A stretch of DNA of 64,000 nucleotides, from positions 3,684,501 through 3,748,500 of the forward strand of contig NZ_CP023747.1 in assembly GCF_008704995.1 (NCBI RefSeq). The letters run 5' to 3'. The position numbers and the translations under genes are program-made. Shown here in pieces: positions 45,484-54,021 of this stretch. The stretch is from Streptomyces nodosus. GTDB taxonomy: Bacteria > Actinomycetota > Actinomycetes > Streptomycetales > Streptomycetaceae. The notes beneath the pieces were generated by a model. The model searched no databases, was not told where the DNA came from, and was given only the letters and a program-made list of their open reading frames with translations. Positions within the stretch are counted from its first letter, which is position 1, and each line of letters begins with the position of its first letter.

Positions 45484-47931
45484 ATGGCAACGACCACACC
45501 AGCCGGTGTGCGGGCTCACGCCAAGCACGGGGGAGGCTCCCCGGACGGCGCTCCGATGACACACCGGCAGATCATGGAGGCCCTCTCCGGGCTGCTGCTC
45601 GGCATGTTCGTGGCGATCCTGTCCTCCACGATCGTCTCCAACGCTCTGCCGCACATCATCGGTGACCTCGGCGGCGGCCAGTCGGCCTACACCTGGGTCG
45701 TCACCGCCTCGCTGCTGGCCATGACCGCGACCACCCCGCTGTGGGGCAAGCTCGCGGACCTGTACAGCAAGAAGGCACTCGTCCAGATAGCGCTGATCAT
45801 CTATGTGCTGGGCTCGATGGCCGCCGGCCTGTCGCAGAACCCCGGCATGCTGATCGCCTGCCGTGTCGTCCAGGGCGTGGGCGTCGGCGGTCTGTCCGCA
45901 CTGGCGCAGATCGTCATGGCCGCGATGATCTCCCCCCGGGAACGCGGCCGTTACTCCGGCTACCTCGGTGCCACCTTCGCCGTCGCCACCGTCGGCGGCC
46001 CGCTGCTCGGCGGTGTCATCACCGACACCTCCTGGCTCGGCTGGCGCTGGTGCTTCTACGTCGGCGTGCCCTTCGCGGTCATCGCGCTGATCGTGCTGCA
46101 GAAGACCCTCCATCTGCCCGTCGTGAAGCGCCAGGTGAAGGTCGACTGGGCCGGCGCGTTCTTCATCTCCGCCGCGGTCAGCCTGCTGCTGGTCTGGGTC
46201 ACCTTCGCCGGAGACAAGTACGACTGGCTGTCGTGGCAGACCTGCGCGATGGTGGGCGGCGCGATCGTCCTCGGCGCGGTCTTCCTCTTCATCGAGTCCA
46301 GGGCCAGCGAACCGATCATCCCGCTGCGGCTGTTCCGCAACCGCACCATCACCCTGTCGTCGCTGGCCTCGCTCTTCGTGGGCGTCGCGATGTTCACCGG
46401 CACGGTCTTCTTCGCCCAGTACTTCCAGCTGGCGCGGGACAAGTCCCCGACGATGTCCGGTGTGCTGACGATCCCGATGATCGGCGGTCTGTTCGTCTCC
46501 TCCACCGTCTCCGGCCAGATCATCAGCAGGACGGGCAAGTGGAAGGCCTGGCTGGTCAGCGGTGGCGTGCTCGTCACGGCCGGACTGGGGCTGCTGGGCA
46601 CCATCCGCTACGACACGGCGTACTGGAAGATGGCCGTCTTCATGGCGCTGCTGGGTCTCGGCATCGGCATGATGATGCAGAACCTGGTGCTGTGCACCCA
46701 GAACCAGGTGGCACCCACCGACCTCGGTTCGGCCAGCTCCACGGTCACCTTCTTCCGGTCCCTCGGCGGCGCGGTGGGCGTCTCCGCGCTCGGCGCGGTC
46801 ATGGCCCACCGGATCACCGACTACGTCAAGGACGGCCTCGCCGACCTCGACCCCAAGTACGCACACCTCGCCGCCGGTTCGGGCGACTCCATCCCGGACA
46901 TGAACCAGCTGCCCGTGCCGCTGCGCACCGTGATGGAGAGCGCCTACGGCCATGGCATCGCCGATGTCTTCCTGATCGCCTCCGGCATGGCGTTCCTCGC
47001 CTTTGTGACCACCCTGTTCATCAAGGAGGTGCCGCTGCGGACGAAGGGCGCCCTGGCCCAGGCCGCGACGGCCGGGTCCGAGCCGGAGGAGGCCCCGGCG
47101 GCCCTCGCCGCCGCGCCGCAGCCGGCCGCCCTCGCCACGGTGGCCCCGCCGTCCTCCGGCGGTGCAGGCGGCGGCGTCCCGGTCCGCGGCTTCGTCCGCG
47201 GCGCCGAGAGCGCACCGGTCGCACGGGCCGCGGTCACCCTGATCTCGCTGGGCGGACGGCAGCTGGGCCGGTCGGTCGCCCAGGCCGACGGCTCCTACGC
47301 GGTGGACGCGCCGGGCGCCGGCAGCTACGTCCTGATCGCCTCCGCCGACGGCCATCAGCCGCAGGCCTCGACGATCGTGGTGCACGAGGAGGCGCTGTCG
47401 TACGACATCCTGCTCAGCGGCACCAGCGGTCTGAGCGGTGTGGTCCGGGCCGCCGAGAGCGGGCTGCCGGTCGAGGGCGCCATGGTGATCGTCACGGACG
47501 TCCGCGGCGATCTGCTGGCCGCCTCCCCCACCGGTGAGCAGGGCGAGTTCTCCTTCACCGAGCTGGTGCCGGGCGATGTGACCGTCGCGGTGAACGCCGC
47601 CGGCCGCCGCCCGCGGGCCCTGCCCGTCGAGATCGGCGCAGGCGGGGTCACCCGGATCGAGGTGGACCTCGAGTCCGGCGCCCGGGTCCGAGGAGTCGTA
47701 CGGGCCCCGCAGGGTCCCCTCGCGGACGCCCGCGTGACCCTGGTGGACGCGGCGGGCAATGTGGTCGGCACGGCCACCACCGGCGAGGACGGGGCGTACG
47801 CCTTCACCGATCTGAACAGCGGCGAGTACACCGTCATCGCGACGGGCTATGCGCCGGTGGCGTCGACGGTCACGCTGAACGGCCACGGCGTCGACGACCA
47901 CGACATCGCCCTGGCCCACCCGGGCGAGTAG
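45484..47931 (+). CDS. MFS (EmrB/QacA, DHA2) transporter with three C-terminal CnaB-like domains
   Basis: 815 residues. Residues ~30-520 are a 14-helix drug:H+ antiporter: MEALSGLLLGMFVAILSSTIVSNALPHI in outline, YTWVVTASLLAMTATTPLWGKLADLYS (motif A) and RVVQGVGVGGLSALAQIV. An Ala/Pro linker (~520-562) precedes three tandem carboxypeptidase-regulatory-like beta-sandwich domains (~563-645, ~646-730, ~731-815), each with the G-x-V-R-x-x-x-x-x-P-V-x-x-A-x-V-x-L start and G-x-Y/F-x-F mid-strand. In 14-TM pumps both ends are cytoplasmic, so these domains should face the cytosol, which is unusual. The ATG at 45484 has AAAAGGAAG upstream. Substrate unknown. Coupled with the YceI gene downstream by a terminator-like hairpin. 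Confidence 0.9.
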   Translation: MATTTPAGVRAHAKHGGGSPDGAPMTHRQIMEALSGLLLGMFVAILSSTIVSNALPHIIGDLGGGQSAYTWVVTASLLAMTATTPLWGKLADLYSKKALVQIALIIYVLGSMAAGLSQNPGMLIACRVVQGVGVGGLSALAQIVMAAMISPRERGRYSGYLGATFAVATVGGPLLGGVITDTSWLGWRWCFYVGVPFAVIALIVLQKTLHLPVVKRQVKVDWAGAFFISAAVSLLLVWVTFAGDKYDWLSWQTCAMVGGAIVLGAVFLFIESRASEPIIPLRLFRNRTITLSSLASLFVGVAMFTGTVFFAQYFQLARDKSPTMSGVLTIPMIGGLFVSSTVSGQIISRTGKWKAWLVSGGVLVTAGLGLLGTIRYDTAYWKMAVFMALLGLGIGMMMQNLVLCTQNQVAPTDLGSASSTVTFFRSLGGAVGVSALGAVMAHRITDYVKDGLADLDPKYAHLAAGSGDSIPDMNQLPVPLRTVMESAYGHGIADVFLIASGMAFLAFVTTLFIKEVPLRTKGALAQAATAGSEPEEAPAALAAAPQPAALATVAPPSSGGAGGGVPVRGFVRGAESAPVARAAVTLISLGGRQLGRSVAQADGSYAVDAPGAGSYVLIASADGHQPQASTIVVHEEALSYDILLSGTSGLSGVVRAAESGLPVEGAMVIVTDVRGDLLAASPTGEQGEFSFTELVPGDVTVAVNAAGRRPRALPVEIGAGGVTRIEVDLESGARVRGVVRAPQGPLADARVTLVDAAGNVVGTATTGEDGAYAFTDLNSGEYTVIATGYAPVASTVTLNGHGVDDHDIALAHPGE

Positions 47932-47944
47932 GCGCACCCCGGCC

Positions 47945-47982
47945 CGTGGGGGGCGCGCCTTGAACAAAGGTGCGCCCCCACG
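47945..47982 (+). terminator. Attenuator-like hairpin between MFS and YceI genes
   Basis: Imperfect stem (about 15 bp with one bulge) cgtggggg...cccccacg at 47945-47982. It may reduce expression of the downstream gene. Confidence 0.6.
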
Positions 47983-48039
47983 AGCCGGTTTCCTCGTTCC
48001 CTCCAGGGGGACGTTCACAGCTTTGGAGGAGACCACAGG

Positions 48040-48861
48040 ATGGCACTGACCGCACGGGTCCGCACACGGGACGGATGGGCCGTCTCGCACGCGGTCGTCA
48101 CCGTGACCGATATGACGGGGGCGCAGGTGGTGCGCGCCGCGGCCGACGGGGACGGGGTCGTCCGGGACACCACCGCACTGGCGCCGGGCGCGTACACCGT
48201 GATCGTGACCGCGGTCGGGTACACCCCCACGGCCTCCAGCGCGATCGTCACGGCGAGCGGGCGGGCCGAGATCGGCACCGTGACCCTGGCCCGGCAGGGC
48301 GGCACCGAGCTGCCGCCGCCCGGACCGTGGACCATCGACCCGGCCCACTCCGCCGTGAGCGCGGTCGCCCAGCATCTGGGCATCTCCAGCGTGCGCGGCC
48401 GTTTCACGGAGTTCTCCGGGCTCGTCGAGATCGCCCCGGACGATGTGGCCAAGTCCCGTGTCGAAGCCGTCATCCGTGCCGCGTCCATCGACACGGGCAC
48501 CGCCCTGCGCGACACGCATCTGCGGTCGGCCGACTTCCTGGACGTCGAGACCCACCCGGAGATCACCTACCGCTCCACGGGACTGACCGCCGCGGGCTCC
48601 GACCGCTGGACGATCCACGGCGAGCTGACCATGCGCGGTGTCGTCCGCACCGTCGACCTGGACCTGGCCTACCTGGGCACCGGCCCCGACCAGTGGGGCG
48701 GCACCCGCGCGGCCTTCCGGGCGACGACGGAACTGCGCCGCGAGGACTTCGCGATGAACTACAACCAGGTCGTCCAGGCGGGCATCGCCGCGATCGGCAC
48801 CACACTCCGGGTCGAGCTGGACATCCAGGCGGTGCAGGGCGAGTCGCTGCCGCAGGCGTAG
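48040..48861 (+). CDS. CnaB-like domain fused to YceI lipid-binding domain
   Basis: 273 residues, no signal peptide. Residues ~1-88 form a carboxypeptidase-regulatory-like domain similar to those at the end of the neighbouring pump (AVVTVTDMTGAQVVRAAAD; ALAPGAYTVIVTAVGYTP). Residues ~95-272 form a YceI-like lipocalin domain (WTIDPAHSAVSAVAQHLGIS, TAGSDRWTIHGELTMRGVVR, REDFAMNYNQVVQAGIAAIGTTLRVELDI), a family that binds polyisoprenoid tails, for example in quinones. The ATG at 48040 has a strong GGAGGA 9-10 nt upstream. Cytoplasmic by prediction. A role in delivering a lipophilic compound to the pump is inferred from the shared domain and linkage. Confidence 0.87.
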   Translation: MALTARVRTRDGWAVSHAVVTVTDMTGAQVVRAAADGDGVVRDTTALAPGAYTVIVTAVGYTPTASSAIVTASGRAEIGTVTLARQGGTELPPPGPWTIDPAHSAVSAVAQHLGISSVRGRFTEFSGLVEIAPDDVAKSRVEAVIRAASIDTGTALRDTHLRSADFLDVETHPEITYRSTGLTAAGSDRWTIHGELTMRGVVRTVDLDLAYLGTGPDQWGGTRAAFRATTELRREDFAMNYNQVVQAGIAAIGTTLRVELDIQAVQGESLPQA

Positions 48862-48965
48862 GCACGGCGGGCCCACCCGGCCCGGCGTACCCGCCCGGGG
48901 CCCGTACGGCGGATCCCCCGCGATAGCACCGCGGAGATCCGCCGCCCGGGCCCTAAGCTGCCTCC

Positions 48966-49439
48966 ATGGCACCGAACATCGCGACGAACACCGCCGTGAC
49001 CCTGGACCAGCTGCTGGACTTCGTACGGACCCGTCACCGCGCGATCCTGCTGACCCGGCGCGCCGACGGAAGCCCCCAGGGGTCGCCGTTGACCTGCGGG
49101 GTCGACGACTCCGGGCGGATCGTGGTCTCCACCTACCCGGAGCGCGCCAAGACCCGCAACGCCCAGCGGGACGAGCGGGTCAGCCTGATCGTGCTCAGCG
49201 ACGAGTGGGACGGGCCCTGGGTCCAGATCGACGGCACGGCCGAGGTCATCGACACCCCGGACTCCGTCGAGCCGCTCGTCGAGTACTACCGCAACATCGC
49301 CGGGGAGCACCCGGACTGGGACGAGTACCGGCAGGCCATGATCAGGCAGGGCAAGTCGATCATCCGGGTCACCCCGGTGCGCTGGGGCCCGGTGGCGACG
49401 GGCGGCTTCCCGGCCCGTCTGGTGCCGTCCGAGGACTGA
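48966..49439 (+). CDS. PPOX-class F420-dependent oxidoreductase
   Basis: 157 residues, split-beta-barrel flavin/F420 fold. Landmarks: FVRTRHRAILLTRRADGSPQGSPLTCGVDDSGRIVVST in outline, RAKTRNAQRDERVSLIVLSD (cofactor phosphate-binding basic region), WVQIDGTAEVID and IIRVTPVRWGPVATGG. Most actinobacterial members use F420 to reduce small molecules or biliverdin. The substrate is unknown. ATG 48966 follows TAAGCT (48954-48959) by 6 nt and has no ribosome site, so the mRNA is probably leaderless. Confidence 0.88.
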   Translation: MAPNIATNTAVTLDQLLDFVRTRHRAILLTRRADGSPQGSPLTCGVDDSGRIVVSTYPERAKTRNAQRDERVSLIVLSDEWDGPWVQIDGTAEVIDTPDSVEPLVEYYRNIAGEHPDWDEYRQAMIRQGKSIIRVTPVRWGPVATGGFPARLVPSED

Positions 49440-49463
49440 CCGTCCCGGCCGGTCCGCCCGGGG

Positions 49464-50240
49464 CTACCCCCGGGCGACCATCGCCTCGATCCCCGCGATC
49501 AGCGTCTCCAGCGCGAAGGTGAAGTCCCGCTCGCGCATCTCCTGCACCGTGTCACCGCCGCGGGCCTCCATCAGGTGCGCGGAGTGGTGCAGGACCTCGC
49601 TGAGATCGGGGCTCTGTGTCACCGCGCGCATGGCGTGCCGGAAGTACTCCTCCTGGCTCATCCCGGCGGCCGCACAGCGCTCCACGAAGTGCCCCTCGAT
49701 CGTGCCGAAGCCGTACACGAACTGGAAGACCGCCGCGATGGCGCCCATCTGGCCGTGTGCGGGCAGCCCGGTCAGCCTGATCACCCGCTGCACCGCGAGC
49801 GAGAAGGCGACGGAGTGCGGGCCGATGTTGAGGAAGGTGCCCGCCAGCGGCGACAGCCAGGGGTGACGCACCAGCAGCGCCCGGTATCCCGCGGCGAGCG
49901 TCCTCAGTTGGCCGCGCCAGTCCTCGTCCGATTCGGCGGCCGGCAGCCGCAACTCGCCGTAGACCGCGTCCAGTGCCAGTTCCAGCAGGTCGTCCTTGGT
50001 GTCCACGTACCAGTAGACCGACATCGCCGTGACCTTCAGCTCGGCGGCCAGCCGACGCATCGAGAACCTGGCGAGTCCCTCCGCGTCCAGGAGCCGTACG
50101 GTCGCCTCGGTGATCCGGTCCCGGTCGAGCCCGGACGGCTGACCGCCGCCGGCCCGCGCCCCACCGCCCCGGGGCGCCTTGCCCTCCAGCCAGACGCTGG
50201 TCCGCTCCGGACGCCCCGCCCGTCGAGCTGCCTTCACCAT
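49464..50240 (-). CDS. TetR family transcriptional regulator
   Basis: 258 residues. N-terminal basic region (MVKAARRAGRPERTSVWL), then the TetR HTH (RDRITEATVRLLDAEGLARFSMRRLAAELKVTAMSVYWYVDTKDDLLEL in outline; recognition helix RRLAAELKVTAMSVYWYV) and a TetR_C-type ligand domain (LVRHPWLSPLAGTFLNIGPHSVAFS, FQFVYGFGTIEGHFVERC). The ATG at 50240 has AGGAAGG about 7 nt upstream. It lies downstream of an MFS pump gene on the same strand with a 144-nt gap; the palindrome upstream of the pump is its probable operator, so the pair forms an inducible efflux unit. Confidence 0.9.
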   Translation of the reverse strand: MVKAARRAGRPERTSVWLEGKAPRGGGARAGGGQPSGLDRDRITEATVRLLDAEGLARFSMRRLAAELKVTAMSVYWYVDTKDDLLELALDAVYGELRLPAAESDEDWRGQLRTLAAGYRALLVRHPWLSPLAGTFLNIGPHSVAFSLAVQRVIRLTGLPAHGQMGAIAAVFQFVYGFGTIEGHFVERCAAAGMSQEEYFRHAMRAVTQSPDLSEVLHHSAHLMEARGGDTVQEMRERDFTFALETLIAGIEAMVARG

Positions 50241-50384
50241 GGCGCACCTTCCTCGACACTGCGGCTTCCTGGTCACGATGCTAGGCGCCCGCACCCTGCC
50301 GGAAGTCACTCTGCGGACCCTCCCCAGGGGGCGCAAGGAGTCACACGGGCCCTGCAAACCGCCCGGCCGTCCCCTGGGACCGGG

Positions 50385-51848
50385 CTACGGGGCCACCGCC
50401 GGCTCCAGGTCCGCCCGCTCCGCCCTCCGCAGCAGCGCCGCCGCCGTCAGGCCCCCGAGCAGCACGGCCACCGCACCCACCAGCTGACCGGCCGTCAATC
50501 CCGAGGCGTAGGTGTCCACAAGGCGTCGCCGTTCGGCCGCCGAGCCCGCCGCCGCCAGCGCCGAGGGCAGCGACTCCGCCGCGAAACGGGAGGTGAGCAC
50601 CGCCCCGAGCACCGCCACCCCCAGACCGTTGCCGAACTCCGCGAGCGTGCCGTTGATGCCCGCGCCCACACCGGCCTTCGCGGGCGGGATCGCGCTCATG
50701 ATGGCGTGCGCCATGGCCGGGTTGGCGATCGCGCAGCCCGCGCCGATGAGCAGCAGACCGAGAAGGGTCCCGGAGTAGCCGTGCGAGGCGAGGGTCGCGA
50801 CGGACACCAGGCCGGCCGACATCAGCACCATGCCGAGCGCGATGGACACCGGGGTGCCGAGCCGCGCGGTCCAGCGGGCCGACAGACCGGTGAAGTTGAG
50901 GGCGACCACGGCGAGGGCCAGCGGTGCCGTGCGCAGCCCGGCCTCCAACGCCCCGTATCCCAGGACGAACTGAAGGTGCTGGGTGAGCAGGAAGAGCGCC
51001 CCGCCCATGCCGAAGGTGATCAGCACCGCCCCCGCGACCGCGCCCGTGAACCGGCGGTCCCTGAAGAAGTGCGGGTCCAGCATCGGGTGGGGGACGCGGC
51101 TCTCGACACAGGCGAAGAGCGCCAGCACGCCGAGGGCGAACAGCGTCGTCCCCAGCACCCGGGCCGAGGTCCAGCCGTGCTCCGGCCCCGTGATGATCGC
51201 GTACACCAGGGCGGCCATACCGACGGTGGAGAGCAGGGCGCCGAGCAGGTCGGGGCGGTCGCCGCGCGGGTTCTTGGACTCCGGTACGAGGATCACGACC
51301 GCCGCCAGGCCGAGCGCCACGACCGGCAGATTGATCAGGAAGATCACGCCCCACCGGAAGTGGTTGAGCAGAAAGCCGCCGAGGAGCGGGCCGGCCGCGA
51401 AGCCGAGCGCGTTCACGGCGCTCCAGATGCCGATCGCCCGGGGCTGTTCCTCGAGTGTGAAGATCTGCATCGCCACCGCGAGGGTCGTGGTGAGCAGCAG
51501 CGCACCGCCGACGCCCATGCCCGCCCGAGCCGCGATCAACTGTCCCGTGGAGTCGGCGAGTCCGGCCGCCAGCGAGCCGAGGCCGAACAGGGCCAGCCCC
51601 GTGACCAGCATCTTCTTGCGTCCGTAGCGGTCCGCGGCGTTGCCCGCGGTGAGCAGCAGTCCCGACTGCACCAGGGAGTAGGCGTTGATCAGCCACTGGA
51701 CGTCCGAGGTGGTCGCGCCGAGCTCACGGGAGAGCGTGGGGATCGCGACGTTCAGCACGGTGTTGTCGAGCAGCACGGTGAGCTGCGCGAGGCAGATCAC
51801 ACCGAGGATCAGCCAGCGCTTGGGGTGGCCCTGGGAGGCGGTCGTCAT
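50385..51848 (-). CDS. MFS transporter (EmrB/QacA, DHA2 family)
   Basis: 487 residues, 14 predicted transmembrane helices. It begins MTTASQGHPKRWLILGVICLAQLTVLLDNTVLNVAIPTL in outline, with conserved DNTVLNVAIPTL in TM1, QWLINAYSLVQSGLLLTAGNAADRYGRKKMLV (motif A GNAADRYGRKK) and the later GPLLGGFLLNHFRWGVIFLINLP (motif C region). Substrate unknown. The ATG at 51848 has no ribosome site and follows TACGGT by 7 nt, a leaderless pattern. A perfect inverted repeat at 51873-51887 overlaps the promoter. Confidence 0.92.
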   Translation of the reverse strand: MTTASQGHPKRWLILGVICLAQLTVLLDNTVLNVAIPTLSRELGATTSDVQWLINAYSLVQSGLLLTAGNAADRYGRKKMLVTGLALFGLGSLAAGLADSTGQLIAARAGMGVGGALLLTTTLAVAMQIFTLEEQPRAIGIWSAVNALGFAAGPLLGGFLLNHFRWGVIFLINLPVVALGLAAVVILVPESKNPRGDRPDLLGALLSTVGMAALVYAIITGPEHGWTSARVLGTTLFALGVLALFACVESRVPHPMLDPHFFRDRRFTGAVAGAVLITFGMGGALFLLTQHLQFVLGYGALEAGLRTAPLALAVVALNFTGLSARWTARLGTPVSIALGMVLMSAGLVSVATLASHGYSGTLLGLLLIGAGCAIANPAMAHAIMSAIPPAKAGVGAGINGTLAEFGNGLGVAVLGAVLTSRFAAESLPSALAAAGSAAERRRLVDTYASGLTAGQLVGAVAVLLGGLTAAALLRRAERADLEPAVAP

Positions 51849-51872
51849 GCTGTACACCGTAGAACAACGGTC

Positions 51873-51887
51873 TTGTACGGCGTACAA
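51873..51887 (-). promoter_or_regulatory. TetR-type operator upstream of MFS gene
   Basis: Perfect palindrome ttgtac-ggc-gtacaa (6-bp arms). A degenerate second copy lies at about 51852-51868 (gtacaccgtagaacaa), over the -10 box TACGGT. It is 25-39 bp upstream of the start codon of the MFS-TetR unit. Confidence 0.6.
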
Positions 51888-51958
51888 CGGAGCCGGTCAG
51901 GCCGGTCAGACCCGGTTACGGACGGAACGCCGGGCGGTGCGCGACCGCCGTCACCCGC

Positions 51959-52699
51959 TCAGGACGCCGCGGGCTTGATCAGATAACCGGCCCCGCGACG
52001 GGTGTGGATCATCGGCTCCCGGCCGGCGTCGATCTTCCGCCGCAGATAGGAGATATAGAGCTCCACCACATTGGCCTGCCCGCCGAAGTCATACGACCAC
52101 ACACGGTCGAGGATCTGCGCCTTGCTGAGCACACGCCGCGGATTGCGCATCAGAAAGCGCAGCAGTTCGAACTCGGTGGCGGTGAGATGGATGTCCTCGC
52201 CGCCCCGCGACACCTCATGGCTGTCCTCGTCGAGGGTGAGGTCACCGACGACGAGCACGGACTCGGAGCGACGGCCGGTGCCGGCGGCCCGCCGGATCAG
52301 CCCGCGCAGCCGGGCCACGACCTCTTCCAGGCTGAACGGCTTGGTGACGTAGTCGTCGCCACCGGCGGTCAGGCCCGCGATCCGGTCCTCCACGGCGTCC
52401 TTGCCGGTGAGGAAGAGAACGGGCACCTCGGGCAGTTCACGCCGCAGCCGGCCCAGCACGGTCAGTCCGTCCATGTCCGGGAGCACCATGTCCAGGACGA
52501 CGGCGTCGGGGCGGAACTCGCGCGCGGCCCGCATCGCGGCGTGTCCCGTCCCCGCGCTGCGGATCTGCCAGCCTTCGTAGCGAAGGGCCATGGACAGCAG
52601 GTCGGTGATGGACAGTTCGTCGTCCACCACCAGTACGCGGACCGGGCTCCCGTCCGGCCTCAGCAGTTCGGTACGCCCCTGGGGCGAGGTCGTGGTCAT
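51959..52699 (-). CDS. OmpR-family response regulator, no adjacent kinase
   Basis: 246 residues. Complete receiver domain: acidic pair VVDDELSI, phospho-acceptor Asp in VVLDMVLPDMDGL, Thr in FLTGKDAV, Lys in VTKPFSLEEVV. A winged-helix effector domain follows (DLTLDEDSHEVSRGGEDIHLTATEFELLRFL, RVLSKAQILDRVWSYDFGGQANVVELYISYLRRKID, THRRGAGYLI). The receiver is intact and should be phosphorylated, but no histidine kinase is encoded next to it; in most Streptomyces such genes are paired. The ATG at 52699 (MTTTSPQGRTEL) is likely; the upstream frame is basic noise. Confidence 0.88.
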   Translation of the reverse strand: MTTTSPQGRTELLRPDGSPVRVLVVDDELSITDLLSMALRYEGWQIRSAGTGHAAMRAAREFRPDAVVLDMVLPDMDGLTVLGRLRRELPEVPVLFLTGKDAVEDRIAGLTAGGDDYVTKPFSLEEVVARLRGLIRRAAGTGRRSESVLVVGDLTLDEDSHEVSRGGEDIHLTATEFELLRFLMRNPRRVLSKAQILDRVWSYDFGGQANVVELYISYLRRKIDAGREPMIHTRRGAGYLIKPAAS

Positions 52700-52894
52700 G
52701 GTGGACACCCTGTCGGGATCCTCTGAAAGCGCCCTTTCCCGTGTCTGTGATTTACCTGAGAAACGGCGCCCGCGGGACGCGCGGGCACGCCGCTCATCCC
52801 GTCCGGTGGCTGCGTTCGACCACGTCCGCACGCCCTGCATGCCCTGGCACGCCGGGGCATGCCCCGGCTCGCCCCGCGCGGCGGCCCCCGGCGG

Positions 52895-53770
52895 TCAGAA
52901 CAGCCCGTCCTGCGTCTGTGCCGCCCTCGCCGCCCTCGGCTTCCGCAGCGGAACGGTGACCTCGTCCCGGTCCGCGGCCGTCAGCTCCCACCCCGTCATC
53001 AACCGCGTGTCCAGGACGAGAACCCCACCCCCGGTGGCCAGATGGAGGTCCGGCCCCGCGGCGGCCAGCACAGCCCCGCTCAGCACACAGCCGGCGGCCA
53101 GCTCGCTCACCACACCGTCCGCGCCCGGCAGCCCGTCGAGCCCGAACACCCCGGCGTGGTCGACGGCCCGGAACGGCAACCGCTCCAGGGACTCCGGCCA
53201 GTTCGCCAGCGCCACCGCCCGGGCGTGCAGCTGCCCCGTCTCGGCGGCCCGCTCCTCGGCCGAGGGCAACACGGCCCGCACCGCGCGCTTGTCGGCGTAC
53301 GGGATCCGGTCCGGCACCCGGAGCGCGGCCCTCAGCAGCTCCTCCGTCCTCCGTGCCGCCATCAGCGGACCCCGGCCCAGCCAGCTGAAGCAGACGGCGC
53401 CCTGCTCCAGCAGCCGCGCCGAACCGCGCTCGGCGGCGGTGATCCCGACCTTGACCATGCCGGGCCCGAACCACGCCAGATACACCCGGTAGGGCCGCAG
53501 ATCGTCGGCGACACCGTCGGCGGCGACCGAGTGCGCCCGGTCGAGACGCGCGCACTCCTCGCACCGCGCCCCGGTGCTCCGCCCCGGCACCTCGGCCCGC
53601 ACCGGACACCCGTGTCCCCGCGCCCCCACACAGGTGCGCACGCCTTCTGCCAGGACCCCGAAAGCCACGCGCTTGCCCCGCTCCAGCCCGCTGCGCCGCC
53701 CGCCTTCCCACCCCAGCACGGGCCCGCCCTCGCCCCAGCGCACCCCCGTACATCTCCACACCTGAGTCAT
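52895..53770 (-). CDS. DUF2797 family protein (GIY-YIG-like)
   Basis: 291 residues. Three cysteine clusters suggest zinc: WRCTGVRW, CVGARGHGCPVR and CEECARLDRAH. The middle part (YRVYLAWFGPGMVKVGITAAERGSARLLEQGA) resembles the GIY-YIG nuclease core, in which V/I-Y-L-A-x-x-G-x-x-x-K-V-G-I-T is followed by an Arg. The catalytic acid of GIY-YIG nucleases is not obvious, so activity is uncertain. DUF2797 is of unknown function. The ATG at 53770 starts MTQVWRCTG; longer upstream frames are low-complexity. Divergent from the DUF1416-MBL-rhodanese gene. Confidence 0.75.
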   Translation of the reverse strand: MTQVWRCTGVRWGEGGPVLGWEGGRRSGLERGKRVAFGVLAEGVRTCVGARGHGCPVRAEVPGRSTGARCEECARLDRAHSVAADGVADDLRPYRVYLAWFGPGMVKVGITAAERGSARLLEQGAVCFSWLGRGPLMAARRTEELLRAALRVPDRIPYADKRAVRAVLPSAEERAAETGQLHARAVALANWPESLERLPFRAVDHAGVFGLDGLPGADGVVSELAAGCVLSGAVLAAAGPDLHLATGGGVLVLDTRLMTGWELTAADRDEVTVPLRKPRAARAAQTQDGLF

Positions 53771-54021
53771 CACCTCCGACTGTAGGCGCCGGCACCGACA
53801 TCCACGGTGGTCCATGGATGCGGGCGGTCGTACGGCCCGGGGCCGTACCCGGTGTCCCCGGTGGGCGGCGCATGCGTTTGACGGCGCCGAGGGGATGGGT
53901 TGTGGTGGAGGTGTCCCGTCCTGAAGGACCTGCCTCCCGGGCCGGTGCGGGTTCCCCGTCCGCCCGGCGGTCGGGCCCGGACAACACACCGGAGACGACC
54001 GGAACACCCACCGGAACACCC

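Noticed and set aside
45340..48972. A 1210-codon open frame on the minus strand
   Set aside because: It is the antisense of the MFS and YceI genes; composition is Gly/Arg/Asp-rich, and no domain is recognisable. GC-rich DNA keeps stops rare in this frame.
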